64,000 bases of DNA, taken from Sporomusa silvacetica DSM 10669 (lineage in GTDB: Bacteria; Bacillota; Negativicutes; Sporomusales; Sporomusaceae). Location: positions 62,001-126,000 of the forward strand of contig NZ_LSLK01000152.1 in the NCBI RefSeq assembly GCF_002257705.1, written 5' to 3'. The notes under the pieces were generated by a model, which saw nothing but the letters and a program-made list of their open reading frames with translations, was not told the origin of the DNA and did no database searches. This document shows positions 1 through 8,889 of the stretch, in pieces. A program made the position numbers and the translations under genes. Position 1 is the first letter of the stretch. Each line of letters begins with the position of its first letter.

Positions 1-72
1 CGCAGCAGCCTGCCCCATTCCACTCCCGCCACCAGTAATAATAGCTACTTTGTTATCAACTCTCTTAGACAT
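1..72 (-). CDS. Short-chain dehydrogenase/reductase, N-terminal 24 residues only (runs off the window)
   Basis: The reading frame is open to the window edge. Its start shows the glycine-rich cofactor loop of SDR enzymes (TGGGSGMGQ) right after a short beta strand (KVAIIT), which binds NAD(P)H. An AGGAG ribosome binding site precedes the ATG. It is the last visible gene of the thiolase-to-phosphotransbutyrylase block, so an acetoacetyl-CoA or 3-oxoacyl reductase is possible, but substrate cannot be read from 24 residues. Confidence 0.75.
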   Translation of the reverse strand, partial: MSKRVDNKVAIITGGGSGMGQAAA

Positions 73-209
73 GTTTTCATTCTCCTCTTCTTTCTTCATT
101 AATCAGAGTGTACTATATTTGCTTGGGTTGCTTACCACAGCTCTGATTGAGCTCTGATTGCTATTAGGGAATCACAATGCCTCGTTCACGACCACATGAT
201 ATCGACAAA

Positions 210-1112
210 TCAAGACTTGAGATATAAAGCCAATCGCGATGCACAGGCTATAGAAAGCAACTTTGTCCTGGCGGAATCGGCCCGGCTTGTCAAGACAATC
301 GGTGCGCTGGCGCCGATAATAAGGGCGGCAATCTGACAGGAAGTCATCTGATTGATAGTCTTATATATGGCGTTACCTGTTTCGATATTGGGCGCTAGGA
401 GAATATCGGCGTGTCCAGCCACCTCGCTGCCTTTTATTCCTTTATGCCGAGCAGCTTCAGCGCTTATCGCAGTATCAAGCTGGAGAGGCCCATCTACCAA
501 ACAATCCCTGATCTGCCCTCGTCTGTTCATCTGTGTTAGTATTGCAGCGTCCAAGGTCGGAGGCATGTTCAGGTTAACGACTTCAACTGCCGCTATACCG
601 GCAACCTTTGGCCTCTCAACACCCATTGACCGGGCAACCGTGACAGCATTTTGGATCAATTCGACTTTTTGCTTCAAATCAGGGTACATCACCATTGCGG
701 CATCAGTCAAGAGCAACAACCGATCATAGCTGTTTGCTTCGAAAATGCCAACATGACTAAGCAGGGATCCGCTTCGCAGGCCATTTTCCTTATCAAGCAC
801 CGCTCTTAGCAATTCAGCTGTCTGCAAAAGACCTTTCATAAGAAAGTCAGCCTGACCGTCTCGCACCAATCGACTTGCGCGCAATGCTGCTTTTGCTGGT
901 TCCAGCTCATTGATCACCGTGATGTTAGTCAAATCTATACCAATTTCACTTGCCAGCGTCCTTATTTTCGCCTCATCACCAACAAGCAGAGGGATGGCAA
1001 TGCCCTGCTCCAGCGCAGCAAAAACCGCTTCAAGAACCGGCATGTCCTGTGCTGCTGCAACTGCAACTATCTTGGGAGATTTTCGTGCATCTGCGATGAT
1101 TTTCTCAAACAT
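210..1112 (-). CDS. ptb: Phosphate butyryltransferase (phosphate acyltransferase family)
   Basis: A 300-residue cytoplasmic enzyme, full length for the Ptb/Pta family. It exchanges CoA for phosphate on butyryl-CoA, and the butyryl phosphate then feeds butyrate kinase for ATP formation. The family segment LMKG followed by LLRAVLDKENGLR is present near residues 92-112, as is the C-terminal glycine-rich region. AAGGAG precedes the ATG. It lies 142 bp downstream of hbd and in the same block as buk, which argues for butyryl rather than acetyl phosphate chemistry. A branched-chain acyl substrate is an alternative. Confidence 0.9.
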   Translation of the reverse strand: MFEKIIADARKSPKIVAVAAAQDMPVLEAVFAALEQGIAIPLLVGDEAKIRTLASEIGIDLTNITVINELEPAKAALRASRLVRDGQADFLMKGLLQTAELLRAVLDKENGLRSGSLLSHVGIFEANSYDRLLLLTDAAMVMYPDLKQKVELIQNAVTVARSMGVERPKVAGIAAVEVVNLNMPPTLDAAILTQMNRRGQIRDCLVDGPLQLDTAISAEAARHKGIKGSEVAGHADILLAPNIETGNAIYKTINQMTSCQIAALIIGASAPIVLTSRADSARTKLLSIACASRLALYLKS

Positions 1113-1254
1113 GATTCCAACACTCCTTAAAGCCTATATTGTTGTTGTATTCGCTTTCATCCTTATATCTCATGAATGTTGCGCTACATCAAACAACAAC
1201 ATTTTAAATATACATGTAAATTCAGAGAGGGGTATCTAGTAAGACTACCTATTT

Positions 1255-2112
1255 TTAATTATAGTTATAGAAACCGCGGCCAGTCTTTCTGCCATAATGA
1301 CCTGCCCTAACCATCTTAACTAACAACGGACAGGGACGATATTTACTGTCACCGGTTTCATTGAAGAGAGTTTGCGCAACCAGCAGCAAAGTATCTAGTC
1401 CTACCATGTCAGCCAAGGCAAGCGGACCTATAGGCTGATTTGTACCCAAGACCATACCCTTGTCAATATCTTCAGCCGTAGCAATTCCCTCGCTTAACAC
1501 AAACATAGCTTCGTTAAGCATCGGAACAAGGATACGGTTGACACAGAATAACGGGGCTTCTTGGACGGCAATTGATTCCTTGCCAAGCTTTTTTCCCATT
1601 TCTAAAGCAGTCGTAAAGGTTTCATCAGAAGTGTCGTAACCACGGATGACCTCTACCAATTTCATAACAGGTACCGGATTGAAAAAATGCATGCCCACAA
1701 ATTTATCACTGCGCCCTGTGGCAGCCCCAATCTCAGTAATACTCAACCCTGAAGTATTGGTAGCGAAAAGACAACTTGGTTTGCAGATTTTGTCCAGCGA
1801 AGAGTAAAGTTCAATTTTGATGTCTGTTTTCTCGATGATTGCTTCAAAAATAATATCCACATCAGCTAGATCAGCCTTATCCGCTGTAGCCTTAATTCTC
1901 GCAAGAGTTGCGTCTGCATCCTCCCGCGTTTTTTTACCCTTGGCAACAGCCTTATCCAGCAATGCTTGAATGTTCTTTTTACCTTTTTCTACTATTTTTG
2001 TGGAAATATCATAGAGAACAACGGGGTAACCGACCGTTGCAGCAACCTGAGCAATTCCGCTGCCCATCAACCCGCAACCAATAACTCCGACTTTTTTAAT
2101 ATCTGTTATCAT
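1255..2112 (-). CDS. hbd: 3-hydroxybutyryl-CoA dehydrogenase
   Basis: At 285 residues this is the usual length. It reduces acetoacetyl-CoA to (S)-3-hydroxybutyryl-CoA with NAD(P)H. The Rossmann motif GCGLMGSGIA lies near residues 12-21. The catalytic-histidine motif HFFNPVPVMKLVEV is near residue 140, and the C-terminal dimerisation domain is complete. It sits between buk and ptb in the butyrate-type block, behind thiolase and crotonase, whose products and substrates it links. Confidence 0.93.
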   Translation of the reverse strand: MITDIKKVGVIGCGLMGSGIAQVAATVGYPVVLYDISTKIVEKGKKNIQALLDKAVAKGKKTREDADATLARIKATADKADLADVDIIFEAIIEKTDIKIELYSSLDKICKPSCLFATNTSGLSITEIGAATGRSDKFVGMHFFNPVPVMKLVEVIRGYDTSDETFTTALEMGKKLGKESIAVQEAPLFCVNRILVPMLNEAMFVLSEGIATAEDIDKGMVLGTNQPIGPLALADMVGLDTLLLVAQTLFNETGDSKYRPCPLLVKMVRAGHYGRKTGRGFYNYN

Positions 2113-2159
2113 TCTTAATTCCCCTCATTTCACTTTTTTATAGCTATAGCCCTTAAAAA

Positions 2160-3236
2160 TCAATATTGTTTAACGGCTCTTTCCTTGCGTAATACTGCCA
2201 GTGCACCTTCCGCCAATGCCAAGAGTTCGTCTTCGCCTGGACACATATACACTGTTGCCAGTTGTTCGACCCGCTCTTTAATGTAATTCGTAAATAATGT
2301 ACTGTAAGCGAGCCCGCCAGTTAGGATAATTCCATCCGCGCGGCCACTAAGTACGGCAAACATTGCACCGATCTCCTTGGCAACCATGTAGGCCATGGTC
2401 TCTACAACCAGTGCAGCATATGAATCGCCACCGGTGATCATTTCTTCAGCCTTACGCAGATCACTTGTCTCAATATGCATTTGCATGCCGCTTTTTTTCA
2501 CAATCAAGTCCATGATCTCTACTTTGCTATAAGACCCGGAATAACACATTTCTATGATGGAAAATAAAGGTACCCCACCTGACCTTTCCGGACTAAACGG
2601 ACCCTCGCCAGCGGTAGCAGAGTTTACATCAACAACTCTGCCATCGAGGTGAGCTCCCACCGTGATACCTCCACCCATGTGGGCAACGACCAACCGGCTT
2701 TCCTCATATTTCTTACCAATTTTTTTGCATACACGCCTCGCAACAGCCTTAGAATTCAGAGCATGGAATATGGTTTGCCGCTCGACACCTTTAATACCTG
2801 TCAGCCTGGCTTGCGGACACAATTCATCCACAGTAACAGGATCAACAATGAATGAAGGTATCCCTAGACTGTCACCGATCTCCCGGGCGATAATACCAGC
2901 CAATGATGAAGCGTGTATGGTGGCTGGCTCATTGCTAAGGTCTTCGATCATTTTATCGTTAATCGAATAGGTGCCTGATTCCAATGGCTTGATAATTCCG
3001 CCTCGGCCTACCACAGCATCCAATGACGACAATTCAACGCCTGATTCCTTAACAAAATTCAAAACCAATTCAGTACGCAACTTCTTTTGGTTCTTTATGG
3101 AGCCACATGCTGCTAATTCCTTATAATCATGCCGGATGGTACTTTGAAAAATACACTTTTCATTCTCAAAAATACCGTTTTTGGTTGAAGTCGCTCCCGC
3201 ATTTATTGCTAATACTCGGAAGATCCTATTGTTCAT
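2160..3236 (-). CDS. buk: Butyrate kinase
   Basis: A 358-residue member of the acetokinase/ASKHA superfamily. It converts butyryl phosphate and ADP to butyrate and ATP. The N-terminal LAINAGATSTKNGIF phosphate-binding strand and the HMGGGITVGAHLDG segment with the following NSATAGEGPFSPERSG stretch are typical of butyrate kinases. The frame stays open further upstream, but the ATG at 3236 has an AAGGGA ribosome binding site and gives the family length. It lies 16 bp after the crotonase stop, so the two are probably co-transcribed. Confidence 0.93.
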   Translation of the reverse strand: MNNRIFRVLAINAGATSTKNGIFENEKCIFQSTIRHDYKELAACGSIKNQKKLRTELVLNFVKESGVELSSLDAVVGRGGIIKPLESGTYSINDKMIEDLSNEPATIHASSLAGIIAREIGDSLGIPSFIVDPVTVDELCPQARLTGIKGVERQTIFHALNSKAVARRVCKKIGKKYEESRLVVAHMGGGITVGAHLDGRVVDVNSATAGEGPFSPERSGGVPLFSIIEMCYSGSYSKVEIMDLIVKKSGMQMHIETSDLRKAEEMITGGDSYAALVVETMAYMVAKEIGAMFAVLSGRADGIILTGGLAYSTLFTNYIKERVEQLATVYMCPGEDELLALAEGALAVLRKERAVKQY

Positions 3237-3252
3237 GCTCAATCCCTTTCTA

Positions 3253-4029
3253 CTATTCTCCTTTGAATACCGGCTGCCGCTTTTCCAGAAAAGCTTTAGC
3301 CCCTTCTGTTTTGTCATAGGTTTCGCATATGTCGCCAAAATTAGCAGTTTCCAGTTCAATAGCATCTTTCAGATTCATACTTATTCCCTGGTTGATAATT
3401 TTTTTAACTGTTCTTACTGCGACAGGTCCCGCCTGGGCAATTTTAAGTGCGATCTGCATCGCATCTTCAAGTGCTCTACCTTCTTCTGAGAGATGTTCGC
3501 AGATTCCAATTCGATAAGCTTCTTCAGCATTGATTCTTTCGCCGCTGAATATTAATTTTTTGGCCATTCCTGTGCCGATTAAGCGCGGCAACCGCTGTGT
3601 TCCCCCATATCCCGGGTATATGCCCAGGGTTGTCTCGGGAAACCCTAATTTAACATTTACAGCCATGACCCTTATATCACAAGCTAAGGCTAGTTCCATC
3701 CCACCGCCAAATACAAATCCGTCTATGGCGCAAATGACAGGACAAGGAAAGTTATCGATTTTCAAAAATACATCATTGCCTCTTTGGGTAGCTTGTACCC
3801 CAGCCTCCCTATTCCAGGCGACAAACTGGTTGATATCCCCACCGGCAATAAATGCCTTGGGGTTTTCACTGGCTATGATTACGGCCCGAATGTCTTCATT
3901 TTTCAAGGTGGCAAATACGTTCTCAATGTCATCGACGACCTGTTGATCGATTGAATTGACGGGAGGATTATTCAATATAACAGTGGCTATCTTGTTTTTA
4001 ACTTTTAACAACACTTTACTGTTTTGCAT
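3253..4029 (-). CDS. crt: Enoyl-CoA hydratase (crotonase)
   Basis: A 258-residue crotonase-fold enzyme that dehydrates 3-hydroxybutyryl-CoA to crotonyl-CoA. The oxyanion-hole region (AFIAGGDINQF) and both catalytic glutamates are present: one in GGGMELALACD and one in GFPETTLGIYPGYGGTQRL. It lies between thiolase and butyrate kinase with spacers under 20 bp, which supports a single transcript. A 3-hydroxyacyl-CoA of another chain length is possible. Confidence 0.92.
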   Translation of the reverse strand: MQNSKVLLKVKNKIATVILNNPPVNSIDQQVVDDIENVFATLKNEDIRAVIIASENPKAFIAGGDINQFVAWNREAGVQATQRGNDVFLKIDNFPCPVICAIDGFVFGGGMELALACDIRVMAVNVKLGFPETTLGIYPGYGGTQRLPRLIGTGMAKKLIFSGERINAEEAYRIGICEHLSEEGRALEDAMQIALKIAQAGPVAVRTVKKIINQGISMNLKDAIELETANFGDICETYDKTEGAKAFLEKRQPVFKGE

Positions 4030-4047
4030 TTTTTCATCCTCCTTATA

Positions 4048-5244
4048 TTACAATGCTTCAATTACGACCGCCATCGAAGGTCCGCCACCAGCACATAAAG
4101 AACCACAACCATATTTCTGACCTCTCCGCTTCAATTCAGAATAAGCGGCCATAACAAGCCGTAAACCAGTGCTGCCTACAGGATGGCCTAAAGCAATACC
4201 TGATCCATTGGCATTTACATTATTCATATCCAATTTCAGTTCCCTGACGCAAGCCACTGCTTGTGCAGCAAAAGCTTCATTGATCTCATAGTAAGTAACA
4301 TCGTCCATCTTCAGTCCTGCCTGGTCTATTGCTTTAGGAATTGAATAAATAGGACCAATACCCATAATACTTGGGTCAACGCCAACCGTAGTTGTTGCTT
4401 TGATCTTGAACAGCGGTTTTAATCCCAGCGCCACTGCCTTTTCCATGGACATAACTACAAATGCAGTCGCCCCATCGTTTAAACCAGAAGCATTACCGGC
4501 GGTAACTGTTCCGTCCTTTTTGAAAATCGCAGGCAGCTTGCCCAGTGCTTCCATAGTTGTGGCCCGAGGATGCTCATCAGTATCAACGATTGTAGTACCT
4601 TTTTTAGTTTTGATCTCCACTGGAACGATCTCTTCTTTAAATTTGCCGGCACTAATCGCATCAGAAGCACGTTGCTGACTGAGACAGGCAAGTTCATCCT
4701 GATCCTGGCGGGTAACATTATACTTCTCTGCTACGTTTTCGGCAGTTATAGCAATGTGTTGGCCGTTGAATGCGTCAATCAGCGCGTCATACATTAAGCC
4801 GTCTTCCAGTGTGCTGGCACCCATACGTACGCCTTTTCTCATTTTCATTTGCAGAAAAGGAACATTGGACATGCTTTCACAGCCACAAACCAGAGCAACT
4901 TCTGTTTTCCCCAGAATAATCTGTTGAGTTGCAATTTCCAACGCTCTCATACCTGAAGCACATTGCTGTTCGACTGTGGCTGCGCCACCTTCGGCGGGAA
5001 TTCCAAGTCCGATTTGCACCTGTCTGGCCGGATTTCCTTTTAGTCCCTGTTTGTACACCATGCCCACCAGTACCTCATCCACTTGTTTGGGTGAGACATT
5101 AGCGCGTTTTAAGGCCTCTTGACCAACTATCTTTGCAAGTTCAACCGCAGTTAAACTAGATAAGCCTCCTAGAAAATTACCTATTGCTGTTCTTGCCATA
5201 CCTACCACAACAACTTCTCTTTGTTGTACTGCATTTTTGCACAT
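4048..5244 (-). CDS. thlA: Acetyl-CoA acetyltransferase (biosynthetic-type thiolase)
   Basis: A 398-residue thiolase that condenses two acetyl-CoA to acetoacetyl-CoA. The nucleophile is the cysteine in EQQCASGMRALE, the histidine lies in GIALGHPVGSTG, and the second cysteine is in GSLCAGGGPSMAVV. That last motif is usually CIGGGQG in characterised thiolases, so this is a mild variant. An AGGAGG site precedes the ATG. It is the first gene of the butyrate-type block, after a gene-poor stretch that should hold the promoter. Confidence 0.92.
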   Translation of the reverse strand: MCKNAVQQREVVVVGMARTAIGNFLGGLSSLTAVELAKIVGQEALKRANVSPKQVDEVLVGMVYKQGLKGNPARQVQIGLGIPAEGGAATVEQQCASGMRALEIATQQIILGKTEVALVCGCESMSNVPFLQMKMRKGVRMGASTLEDGLMYDALIDAFNGQHIAITAENVAEKYNVTRQDQDELACLSQQRASDAISAGKFKEEIVPVEIKTKKGTTIVDTDEHPRATTMEALGKLPAIFKKDGTVTAGNASGLNDGATAFVVMSMEKAVALGLKPLFKIKATTTVGVDPSIMGIGPIYSIPKAIDQAGLKMDDVTYYEINEAFAAQAVACVRELKLDMNNVNANGSGIALGHPVGSTGLRLVMAAYSELKRRGQKYGCGSLCAGGGPSMAVVIEAL

Positions 5245-5803
5245 GTTATAGTTTCCTCCTAATTTTTTTTCAAAAGCTATTACACTTTCTTATAAAGATT
5301 TTAAACTATTCAGTTTTCCTTTTAAATCGCCCCAATGTGTTTTATATAACCACCCTTTTATATAAATAAAATCATACTTTTTTCCCGTTATAAGGTGAAG
5401 ATCGCCATGCAATCTAATTGCTCAAAAAAAAATTTCCCAGTCCGGATGTGTGCATTCACGCTATCGCGTGCCTACCTCCATCCTGCCCGGGGAGAACGGT
5501 TGCTAAAAAGCAATGTATTCCCATGCTTTCGCAAATAAAACCATCTATTTCTTGTTACAAGGATTTCAATTTACACAAAATTATCCGCAGACCCTTGGAT
5601 TAATGCCAAAATTGACAAGCTATCAAAAACTAAGATCTTTACGGGTTCTGTAAATCTTATTGGCAAGCACGCGCTGATAGAGTCGTATCATTCTCGGTAA
5701 TGTTCTATCTCTTCCTCCAGCAGTTCATCTTCGTTGTATGCATCAAAGCACTCGGCTGTTTTCGACGATTATAAAAAACGCGTAATATCTTTGATTTATT
5801 TTA
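5245..5803. other. Gene-poor 559-bp spacer upstream of thiolase
   Basis: No intact gene is visible. The part next to thiolase (about 5270-5400) is AT-rich and probably holds the promoter, but no hexamer pair stands out. At about 5630-5770 on the minus strand there are two short overlapping reading frames joined by ATGA. The first reads TAECFDAYNEDELLEEE and then IEHYRE; the second begins MIRLYQRVLANKIYRTRKD. The first has no start codon, so this looks like decayed coding sequence. I do not recognise it. Confidence 0.4.
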
Positions 5804-6013
5804 TCAAATTTCATTTATGGAGTATTTGTCTGAGTTTTTTAACTGACGTACATACATAAACTTAATCTTAGATTGAGTGGGTTTTACTTTAAAAATATGA
5901 TTGTATGCCCCTGCTCTGGCTTTTTCCGGACTAACAGCTTCTAGTGTTACCCTTGTCAATTTAGTGTCACCAGTTATTAACATAATCCGATACAGAACCT
6001 CATATACTTTCAT
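5804..6013 (-). CDS. Small protein of unknown function (69 aa)
   Basis: The product is basic, with no membrane segment or cysteine motif. The second of two in-frame ATGs was chosen because GGAG lies nine bases before it, while the first ATG abuts the GGAG. The central TLEAVSPEKARAGAYNHIFK looks like a helix in a small alpha/beta domain. It stands alone between the terminator-like hairpin of the Fe-S/FAD oxidoreductase gene and the spacer before thiolase. I do not recognise a family. Confidence 0.55.
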   Translation of the reverse strand: MKVYEVLYRIMLITGDTKLTRVTLEAVSPEKARAGAYNHIFKVKPTQSKIKFMYVRQLKNSDKYSINEI

Positions 6014-6070
6014 GTTCTTCATCTCCAGTCAAAAAAACTCTAAAAATGGTGCAAATTAACCCATTCTAAT

Positions 6071-6131
6071 AGGAAAAAAATATATAGAATGGGGCTATGG
6101 ATAACTTATCGCTAAGTTTTTCCACAGCCCC
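6071..6131 (-). terminator. Rho-independent terminator after the acetoin-type operon
   Basis: A long hairpin spans 6091-6131, with outer arms GGGGCT/AGCCCC and inner arms AACTTA/TAAGTT around a GCGA loop. On the minus strand it is followed by a T-rich run (6073-6080). It sits 36 bp beyond the stop of the gene at 6167-8821. Confidence 0.7.
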
Positions 6132-6166
6132 TGTTTATTTATAGGTCGTATGGATTAAGATTTACC

Positions 6167-8821
6167 CTATTTTTTAGCCTTCTTAGCTTCTACACGCGCA
6201 GCTCTTTCCGCTCTATATTTTACTGAATCCTGGATGTAATCCATAGCGGTTGCAGGCGCAGCAACATCTCTCACCCGCTTCATATGCATGGCGTCAAATT
6301 CGCAGTGAACTGTGCAAATGCCACAACCCATGCACTTATTGGGATCGACGATAGCTTGACCGCAGCCAAGACATCTTTGGGTTTCTTTGAGTACTTGCGC
6401 TTCGGTAAAGGTTGCAGTCAGATCCTCAAAGCTATGTGCTCTGGCTGTCGGTTGGGCCTTGCCTGTATGCTGCCGTGGCAGACGGTCGTAACCGGCGACA
6501 TCTACTTTTTCCTTATCGATTGATACGAATTTCGCCTCGCGGCCTATTGTCAGGCTGTCGCCGCGTACAAACCGATGGATGGAGGTGGCGGCTTGCTTGC
6601 CTGCGGCAATAGCATCAATAGCGAGCTGCGGTCCAGTTACGGCATCGCCACCTGCGAAGATGTCAGGTTCATCCGTCTGCAGGCTCAGATCATGAACTTG
6701 CATCGTATTACCTTTAGTCAATTTGCAGGCGGTATTGCTGGTAAGGCCACCCCAATCAATTGACTGGCCGATTGCTACAAGAATCGTTGCTGCTTCAACT
6801 TTCTGGGTTGTCTTGTCGTCAAAGGTCGGGCTGAATTTGCCATCTTTATCGAAAACAGCTGTGCACTTTTTCATCTCGATGCCAGTAATTTTTCCGTCCT
6901 TCTGGATGATCGCCTTGGGACCCCAGGATGGATTGAGAACAACTCCTTCTTCCACAGCCTCGGCGAGTTCATCCTCCCATGCAGGCATCTCTTCGCGGGA
7001 CTCCAAGCTAAAGAGATTCACGGACGTAGCACCGGCCCGTACTGCGGTTCTGGCTACATCTATAGCCACGTTACCGCCGCCAATTACAACAACCGGCCCA
7101 TTCAGGGATTTCTTCTTGCCCAGGTTGAGATCGCGGAGGAACTCTATGCCAGCAATGACGCCGGGGAGATTTTCTCCTTCGAGACCGAGCTTTCTGCTGT
7201 TTTGTGCGCCAATTGCGAAGTAGAAAGCCTTGAATCCTTCAGCACGTAACTGAGCAATTGTTTTGTACTTTCCAATTTCGACTCCCGTTATGAACTTAAC
7301 ACCCAATTTTTCAAGGACCTCAATCTCGGCGTTGATTGTATCACGATCCAGCCGGAACTCAGGAATTCCCATAGTGAGCATGCCGCCCAGCATCTTCTCT
7401 TTTTCATATACGGTGACCTTATACCCCTGAATAGCCAGGTAAAAAGCACAAGACAATCCTGAAGGACCTGCTCCGATTACAGCCACTTTTGATCCAACAG
7501 TCTCAGGGCATTCCTTGATCTCTGGTATATAGCGTACACCGGACTTGAGTTCCTGATCGGCGATGAAGCGTTTAATCGGATCAATGGCAACGGGTTGGTC
7601 AACTTTTCCACGTGTACACTGACTTTCGCAGTTATGCGGGCATATCCGGCCGCAGACGGCAGGGAACGGGTTATCCTTCTTGATGAGCTTCAGGGCCTGG
7701 TTGTATTTCCCTTCAGAAGCCAATTTGATATAGCCCTGTACTGAAATGTGAGCAGGACATGCAGCTTTGCACGGGCTCGTCCCGCTTTCGAGGACGAGAT
7801 TCCTTACGCGGTAATCCGGGCTCCACCTATCTCTTAACCATTCCGTATCATATGGAGTTTCAGTATCCGGCTCTGGAGCAGGAACTTGGGATTCATCGGT
7901 CAGGCCGTTGCCAAGTTTTACAGCCTGCCAGATGCACTTGTCAGCACATGCACCGCATGCTACGCACTTTTCCGGATCGACTTCAGCACAATAATTTGTT
8001 TTAGTAGTGCCGCCGCCATTGCCTAAATTCTGCTGGGTGACACCACGTGTCGTCAGGCAGCAGCAACCACAGCAATTGCAGACATATTCAGAAAATCCTT
8101 TATCAAAAGAGAAAACATGGTGAACAAGTCCTTCTTCTTCGACCTTCTTGACGATCTCTAATAACTCTTCCTTGCTGACGCGGCGACCACGTCCGGTTCT
8201 TACATAGTAATCCGCATAGGTCCCAAACAGCATACAGGTCTCCAACATGTGACCGCAGCCTTCGCCCATAGCCCTCTTCATCGTTCGGCAAAGACAAGGA
8301 GCAATAGCATAGTCGTCAGTAGCGTTTATAAACGTCATAAGTTCTTCATAGGAACAACTTTTGCTGTCTGCTTCGATCGATTCCGCTACCGGAACAATAC
8401 GCATGGTGCCTACAGGTAAATTAGGATACTGACCTTCAGCCAAATCATAGTAATATTCTTCGAGTAAGTCGACCATCTCTTTATCCAGGGTTCTGCCGTT
8501 CATTTGGAATTCTAGAATGCCAGGAGCGATAGGAACAAGCTTGAAAGTGTGTTTTTCAGGAGTAATAACATCAAAAATAACACCATTATTTACCAATTTT
8601 TCCAATATGGGAACCAAATCTTCAGGTTTTTTCCCCGACTTGGCAGCAATTTCCTCCACTGTCATCTCCACCGGAGTCAACACCAGTGCAACCTGGGCAT
8701 CTTCATCGGTCATAAGCCTGCGAAGAATCTTTACAAAGGGTGCATCAGGCTTATTGGGCAGAGCCCACGGTGTTTGAAACGCCTCATCAATGTAATCGGC
8801 AAATCTGACTACGTAATTCAA
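6167..8821 (-). CDS. Multi-domain Fe-S/FAD oxidoreductase with GltD-like core
   Basis: An 884-residue modular flavoprotein. Residues 1-110 look like a winged-helix domain. A cysteine-rich segment follows near 176-255. Next come a ferredoxin cluster CVACGACADKC (286-296) and the GltD-type Fe-S entry domain (CKAACP to CESQC, about 351-402). FAD (GAGPSGL near 450) and NAD(P) (GGGNVAIDVA) Rossmann motifs follow, and the C terminus has further cysteines (CLGCG, CMGCGICTVHC). The family moves electrons between NAD(P)H, flavin and Fe-S partners; the partner here is unknown. The start is TTG with AAGGAGG eight bases upstream. As last gene of the acetoin-type operon it may reoxidise or supply its redox carriers. 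Confidence 0.85.
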   Translation of the reverse strand: MNYVVRFADYIDEAFQTPWALPNKPDAPFVKILRRLMTDEDAQVALVLTPVEMTVEEIAAKSGKKPEDLVPILEKLVNNGVIFDVITPEKHTFKLVPIAPGILEFQMNGRTLDKEMVDLLEEYYYDLAEGQYPNLPVGTMRIVPVAESIEADSKSCSYEELMTFINATDDYAIAPCLCRTMKRAMGEGCGHMLETCMLFGTYADYYVRTGRGRRVSKEELLEIVKKVEEEGLVHHVFSFDKGFSEYVCNCCGCCCLTTRGVTQQNLGNGGGTTKTNYCAEVDPEKCVACGACADKCIWQAVKLGNGLTDESQVPAPEPDTETPYDTEWLRDRWSPDYRVRNLVLESGTSPCKAACPAHISVQGYIKLASEGKYNQALKLIKKDNPFPAVCGRICPHNCESQCTRGKVDQPVAIDPIKRFIADQELKSGVRYIPEIKECPETVGSKVAVIGAGPSGLSCAFYLAIQGYKVTVYEKEKMLGGMLTMGIPEFRLDRDTINAEIEVLEKLGVKFITGVEIGKYKTIAQLRAEGFKAFYFAIGAQNSRKLGLEGENLPGVIAGIEFLRDLNLGKKKSLNGPVVVIGGGNVAIDVARTAVRAGATSVNLFSLESREEMPAWEDELAEAVEEGVVLNPSWGPKAIIQKDGKITGIEMKKCTAVFDKDGKFSPTFDDKTTQKVEAATILVAIGQSIDWGGLTSNTACKLTKGNTMQVHDLSLQTDEPDIFAGGDAVTGPQLAIDAIAAGKQAATSIHRFVRGDSLTIGREAKFVSIDKEKVDVAGYDRLPRQHTGKAQPTARAHSFEDLTATFTEAQVLKETQRCLGCGQAIVDPNKCMGCGICTVHCEFDAMHMKRVRDVAAPATAMDYIQDSVKYRAERAARVEAKKAKK

Positions 8822-8889
8822 AATACATACCTCCTTTAAATTATATCAAGGCCTATACGCCTCAATAGCAAGAATAACTGTAGCTTAAA

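Noticed and set aside
139..160. Tandem 11-bp duplication (AGCTCTGATTG twice)
   Set aside because: Two copies only, in a spacer, with no associated structure.
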